Assembly (NCBI GenBank): GCA_947453625.1 | Contig: CANGHK010000002.1 | Location: 111,774 to 175,773 of the forward strand | Direction of reading: 5' to 3' | Origin: Burkholderiales bacterium | GTDB taxonomy: Bacteria; Pseudomonadota; Gammaproteobacteria; Burkholderiales; Burkholderiaceae_C | Length of the DNA stretch: 64,000 nucleotides | In this document: one piece after another, positions 60,707 to 64,000 of the stretch | Layout of the letters: each line of letters starts with the position of its first letter | Numbering within the stretch: the stretch's first letter is position 1 | Program-made: the position numbers and the translations under genes | Notes under the pieces: model-generated | Seen by the model: only the letters and a program-made list of their open reading frames with translations | The model's database searches: none | Told to the model about the DNA's origin: nothing

Positions 60707-63049
60707 ATGAGCAAATCGGCACGCTGGGCTCTGCTGGTGTCGTCGGTGGCGGTGCTGGGGGCGTCGTTAGTGCTGGCCTTCGTGCTGGCGCTGTCGACCA
60801 GCGGCGCGCTGCCCGAGCGCCATTTCGTCTGGCTGTTCTGGGTCAACGTGACGGTGGCGGTGGCCTTGCTGGTGGTGATCGGCCTGGCGGCGCTGCGGCT
60901 GCTCACCCGGCTGCGGCGTGGCAAGTTCGGCAGCCGCTTGCTGGCCAAGCTGGCGGGGATCTTCGCCCTGGTGGGGCTGGTGCCGGGGCTGATGATCTAC
61001 GGCGTGTCCTACCAGTTCGTCAGCCGCAGCATAGACAGCTGGTTCGACGTGCAGGTGGCCGGCGCCCTGGACGCCGGGCTGGCGCTGGGCCGCGGCACGC
61101 TGGACGCGATGGCCGCCGAGTTGTCCGCCAAGGCCCGCAGCGCTGCCGAACGCCTGGCCGACCAGCGCCAGCCCATCGGCCCGCTGGCGCTTGAGCGCGA
61201 GCGGGTGGGGCTGGACCTGCGCGAGGCCGTGCTGCTGGGCGCTGCCGGCCAGGTGCTGGCCAGCGCCGGTGGCAGCAACGTATCGCTGGTGCCCGAGCGG
61301 CCGGCCGCCGGCCTGCTGCGCCAGGCGCGGGCGCAGCGCAGCATCGCCGTGATCGAGGGCCTGGACGACGAGCCGCAGCCGGGCACCCGGCCCAGTGCCC
61401 GGCTGCGCGCGGTGGCCTCGGTGCCCAACAACGACATCAGCCTGGCCAGCGCCAACGAGGAGCGCTTCCTGATGCTGTTGCAGCCTCTGCCCGACGCCCT
61501 GGTGGCGAATTCGCTGGCGGTTCAGGCGGCCTACCGCGAGTACCAGCAGCGCGCCCTGGCGCGCGACGGCCTGCGCCGGATGTACATCGGCACCCTGACG
61601 CTGGCGCTGGTGCTGGCGGTGTTCGGCGCCTTTCTGCTGGCGGTGATGCTGGGCAACCAGATCTTGCGTCCCATGCTGCTGCTGGCCGAGGGCGTTCGCC
61701 AGGTGGCCGACGGCGACCTGACCACCAAGCCGGTGTTTGCCTCGCGCGACGAACTCGGCGGCCTGACCCGGTCCTTCGCCCAGATGACCGAGCAGCTCTC
61801 GGATGCGCGCTCTCAGGTGCAGCGCGGCGTGGCCCAGCTCCAGGGCGCGCGCACCCGGCTGCAGACCATACTCGACAGCCTGTCGGCGGGCGTGATCGTG
61901 TTCGACAAGCGCGGCCTGATCGACACCGTCAACCCGGGAGCCACCCGCATCCTGCGCCAGCCGCTGTCGGCCTACCGCGGCCGCAAGCTCGACGAGGTGC
62001 CCGGCCTGGCCGATTTCTCCGCGGCGGTCTGGCAACGCAGCGAACTGCACCGCACCAGCCCCGAGGACGGTGAGCGCGACCACTGGCAGGACGCCTTCGA
62101 GCTGCAGCTGGGCAAAGGCGAGAGTCTGAACCTGCTGCTGCGCGGCGCCACGCTGCCGGGCGAGGCCAGGCTGCTGGTGTTCGACGACATCACCGAGGTG
62201 GTGTCGGGCCAGCGCAGCGTGGCCTGGGCCGAGGTGGCGCGGCGGCTGGCACACGAGATCAAGAACCCGCTGACGCCCATCCAGCTCTCGGCCGAGCGGC
62301 TGGAGCACAAGCTGGCAGCCAAGCTGGCGGCCGAGAGCGACCGCGCGATGCTCAGCCGCTCGGTGGCCACCATCGTGGCCCAGGTGCAGGCGATGAAGCA
62401 GCTGGTCGACGAGTTCCGTGACTACGCCCGCCTGCCCGCCGCCAGGCTGACGCCGCTGGACCTGAACGCGCTGGTGGTCGAGGTGCTGGGCTTGTACGCC
62501 TCGGCGCAGGAGCAGGGCCAGTTGCAGGCGCAACTGGCCGCGGCGCTGCCGGCCATCGAGGGCGACGCCACCCAGCTGCGGCAAGTCATCCACAACCTGG
62601 TGCAGAACGCGCTGGACGCGGTGGCCGACCTGCCCGATGGGCTGGTGCAGGTGGTCACCGAAGCCGCCCGCGCCGACAGCGGCGAGCTGCGCGCGGTGCG
62701 ATTGAAGGTCAGCGACAATGGTGCGGGATTTGGTGACAAAGTGCTCAAGCGGGCGTTCGAGCCCTATGTCACGACCAAGCCCAAGGGCACCGGCCTCGGA
62801 CTGGCGGTGGTCAAGAAGATTGCCGACGAACATGGTGCGCGGGTGCGCATCGTCAACCGTCGCGGTCCGCCCGCCGCGGAAGCGCTGGTGGGCAGTGCAG
62901 CCGAGGGTCCGATCCTCGGCGCCCAGGTTTCGATATCATTTTCACGCTTCGCTTCCCCTGCTACGCAAGCATCCATCGACATGCCGGCACTCGCCCGGAC
63001 CCTAGACCCCAACCCTGCACCGGCCGTCGCCGCAACGCCGGGGCAGTGA
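60707..63049 (+). CDS. ntrY: NtrY-like sensor histidine kinase
   Basis: This inner-membrane kinase of 780 residues has three N-terminal membrane helices (about 8-30, 41-62, 80-102), an extracytoplasmic region and a fourth helix (about 292-315). A HAMP domain follows (about 316-370), then a coiled segment and a PAS domain (about 385-500, with LQTILDSLSAGVIVFDKRG). The H-box has His516 in RRLAHEIKNPLTPI. The HATPase part shows NLVQNALDAVADL, DNGAGFGD, PYVTTKPKGTGLGLAVVKKI. The architecture is that of NtrY, which controls nitrogen or redox-linked responses. The cognate regulator follows 6 nt downstream. The signal in this organism is unknown. Confidence 0.92.
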   Translation: MSKSARWALLVSSVAVLGASLVLAFVLALSTSGALPERHFVWLFWVNVTVAVALLVVIGLAALRLLTRLRRGKFGSRLLAKLAGIFALVGLVPGLMIYGVSYQFVSRSIDSWFDVQVAGALDAGLALGRGTLDAMAAELSAKARSAAERLADQRQPIGPLALERERVGLDLREAVLLGAAGQVLASAGGSNVSLVPERPAAGLLRQARAQRSIAVIEGLDDEPQPGTRPSARLRAVASVPNNDISLASANEERFLMLLQPLPDALVANSLAVQAAYREYQQRALARDGLRRMYIGTLTLALVLAVFGAFLLAVMLGNQILRPMLLLAEGVRQVADGDLTTKPVFASRDELGGLTRSFAQMTEQLSDARSQVQRGVAQLQGARTRLQTILDSLSAGVIVFDKRGLIDTVNPGATRILRQPLSAYRGRKLDEVPGLADFSAAVWQRSELHRTSPEDGERDHWQDAFELQLGKGESLNLLLRGATLPGEARLLVFDDITEVVSGQRSVAWAEVARRLAHEIKNPLTPIQLSAERLEHKLAAKLAAESDRAMLSRSVATIVAQVQAMKQLVDEFRDYARLPAARLTPLDLNALVVEVLGLYASAQEQGQLQAQLAAALPAIEGDATQLRQVIHNLVQNALDAVADLPDGLVQVVTEAARADSGELRAVRLKVSDNGAGFGDKVLKRAFEPYVTTKPKGTGLGLAVVKKIADEHGARVRIVNRRGPPAAEALVGSAAEGPILGAQVSISFSRFASPATQASIDMPALARTLDPNPAPAVAATPGQ

Positions 63050-63055
63050 GCACGC

Positions 63056-63766
63056 ATGGCAACGATTCTTGTAGTTGACGACGAACTGGGCATCCGCGGC
63101 CTGCTGTCTGAAATCCTGTCCGACGAGGGCCACACCATCGAACTGGCCGAGAACGCCGCGCAGGCGCGCGCCGCGCGAGAACGCATCCGCCCCGACCTGG
63201 TCTTGCTCGACATCTGGATGCCCGACGTCGACGGCATCAGCCTGCTCAAGGAATGGGGCGCGAGCGGCCAGCTCAGCATGCCGGTGATCATGATGAGCGG
63301 CCACGGCACCATAGACACCGCGGTCGAGGCCACCAAGTACGGTGCCACCGCTTTTCTGGAAAAGCCGATCACGCTGCAGAAACTGCTGCGCGCCGTCGAG
63401 CAGGCGCTGGTGCGGCCGCCGCCGCGGGTGGCGCTGGCGGTCAGCGTCACTACCGGTGGCCTGGGTGGCCAGAGGACCGACGCCGTGCCGGCCGGCGAGG
63501 CCGGGGTCTTGCCGGCAGGCCAGGGCGGTGCCGTGCTGCCGCCCCAGCCGGCGGGCCCGCAGGCCGAGCAGCGTTTCGACCTCGACCGGCCGTTGCGCGA
63601 GGCGCGCGACGCCTTCGAGAAGAGCTACTTCGAGTTCCACCTGGCCAAGGAGAGCGGCTCGATGACAAGGGTGGCCGAGAAGACCGGTCTGGAGCGCACC
63701 CACCTGTACCGCAAGCTCAAGCAACTGGGCGTGGACCTGGCCCGCAGCAAGCGCAGCGGGCCGTAG
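63056..63766 (+). CDS. ntrX: NtrX-like response regulator without AAA+ domain
   Basis: This is a 236-residue response regulator. The receiver domain (about 1-120) has VDDE, the phospho-acceptor Asp52 in LVLLDIWMPD, and FLEKPIT. A Pro/Gly/Ala-rich linker (about 125-175) leads to a C-terminal Fis-type DNA-binding helix-turn-helix with REARDAFEKSYFEF and KTGLERTHLYRKLKQLGVD. Classical NtrX has an AAA+ sigma-54 activator domain between these parts; it is absent, as seen in Burkholderiales relatives. It therefore probably regulates sigma-70 promoters directly. It is co-transcribed with the NtrY-like kinase. Confidence 0.9.
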   Translation: MATILVVDDELGIRGLLSEILSDEGHTIELAENAAQARAARERIRPDLVLLDIWMPDVDGISLLKEWGASGQLSMPVIMMSGHGTIDTAVEATKYGATAFLEKPITLQKLLRAVEQALVRPPPRVALAVSVTTGGLGGQRTDAVPAGEAGVLPAGQGGAVLPPQPAGPQAEQRFDLDRPLREARDAFEKSYFEFHLAKESGSMTRVAEKTGLERTHLYRKLKQLGVDLARSKRSGP

Positions 63767-63803
63767 TCGGCACGCTTGGCGCAGCCAGACCGGTTTTTGC
63801 GTT

Positions 63804-63809
63804 TATACT
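63804..63809 (+). promoter_or_regulatory. -10 box TATACT for tRNA-Phe
   Basis: TATACT lies 11 nt before the first base of the tRNA. The -35 region is not clear: a TTGGCG at 63776 is about 22 bp away, too far for ideal spacing. The compact distance is typical of tRNA promoters. Confidence 0.5.
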
Positions 63810-63820
63810 CTTTGGCTGTT

Positions 63821-63896
63821 GGCCTGGTAGCTCAGTTGGTAGAGCAGCGGATTGAAAATCCGCGTGTCGGTGGTTCGATTCCGCCCCAGGCCACCA
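63821..63896 (+). tRNA. tRNA-Phe (GAA anticodon)
   Basis: This 76-nt sequence folds into a complete cloverleaf. The acceptor arm pairs GGCCTGG with CCAGGCC, followed by A and an encoded CCA. The D-arm contains AGCTCAGTTGGTAGAGC, the anticodon stem pairs GCGGA/TCCGC around loop TTGAAAA, with anticodon GAA at 63854-63856, and the T-arm has GGTTCGATTCC. It lies 54 bp after ntrX and has its own -10 box. A terminator hairpin follows. Confidence 0.98.
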
Positions 63897-63907
63897 AGAT
63901 CCCCCCG

Positions 63908-63940
63908 AAGCCCGTCCATTGAGATGGGCTTTGTTGTTTC
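63908..63940 (+). terminator. Intrinsic terminator after tRNA-Phe
   Basis: AAGCCCGTC and GATGGGCTT form a 9-bp stem (one G-T pair) with a 6-nt loop, followed by the T-rich TTGTTGTTT. This fits a rho-independent terminator 11 nt after the tRNA. The remaining 60 bases to the window end show no clear feature. Confidence 0.8.
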
Positions 63941-64000
63941 TGGGTCTGCCGCATAGGGCTGCTGTTGCACCCCTCTGGTTCGGTGGGTTCGGTGTCGAAC

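Overview
The window is about 64 kb of very GC-rich, tightly packed bacterial chromosome. It carries many four-base ATGA and GTGA gene overlaps. Gene content and order point to a betaproteobacterium of the order Burkholderiales, probably near the Rubrivivax/Leptothrix/Sphaerotilaceae or Comamonadaceae groups. The supporting blocks are leuS-lptE-holA behind an ExbBD pair, lptD-surA-rsmA, metX-metW, and rsmB-DUF4390-NtrY-NtrX-tRNA-Phe. The placement is inferred from synteny and protein style; no database search was run.

Layout. 0-5.7 kb: ExbB/ExbD proton channel, leuS, lptE, holA. 5.7-11.6 kb (minus strand): 2-hydroxyacid dehydrogenase, pncC, pgpA, thiL, then a FixJ-type regulator and PAS histidine kinase, divergent from the malic enzyme maeB (11.8-14.1 kb). 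14.3-15.4 kb: a secreted RNase Sa-like ribonuclease with a barstar-like inhibitor and its own sigma-70 promoter. 15.5-21.2 kb: rsmA, surA and lptD, divergent from amgK. 21.2-27.3 kb: an M20 peptidase, an alpha/beta hydrolase, and a 1203-residue membrane protein of unknown function that looks like a receptor. Ten copies of a 7-bp repeat lie upstream of that last gene. 27.5-31.8 kb: metX-metW, a decayed ABC permease fragment, a glutathione S-transferase and a cytosine-deaminase-like amidohydrolase.

32-35 kb: a class V aminotransferase followed by a hydratase/lyase pair resembling itaconyl-CoA hydratase and citramalyl-CoA lyase. 35-39.6 kb: a PQQ alcohol dehydrogenase with a lanthanide-type Asp-Tyr-Asp motif, its cytochrome c and a periplasmic binding protein, divergent from a GAF/Fis regulator that lacks the AAA+ domain. 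39.8-50.2 kb: a UbiH-family monooxygenase, murU, a hemerythrin, tkt, gap, a GlyGly-CTERM subtilase, a SPOR protein, birA and a SET protein. 50.3-58.6 kb: topB, a PEP-CTERM protein, DUF167, proA, queC, LemA, a BLUF photosensor and folE. 58.7-64 kb: rsmB, DUF4390, an NtrY/NtrX-like two-component system and tRNA-Phe.

Non-coding structure is unusually rich. Two families of palindromic repeats occupy several intergenic gaps, and similar repeat DNA appears to have entered topB in frame. Three housekeeping genes have -10-like hexamers ending 6-7 nt before the ATG, which suggests leaderless mRNAs. The best candidate for undescribed biology is the 1203-residue receptor-like protein with its promoter-region heptamer array. 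The lanthanide-type quinoprotein cluster and the covarying hairpin repeats come next.
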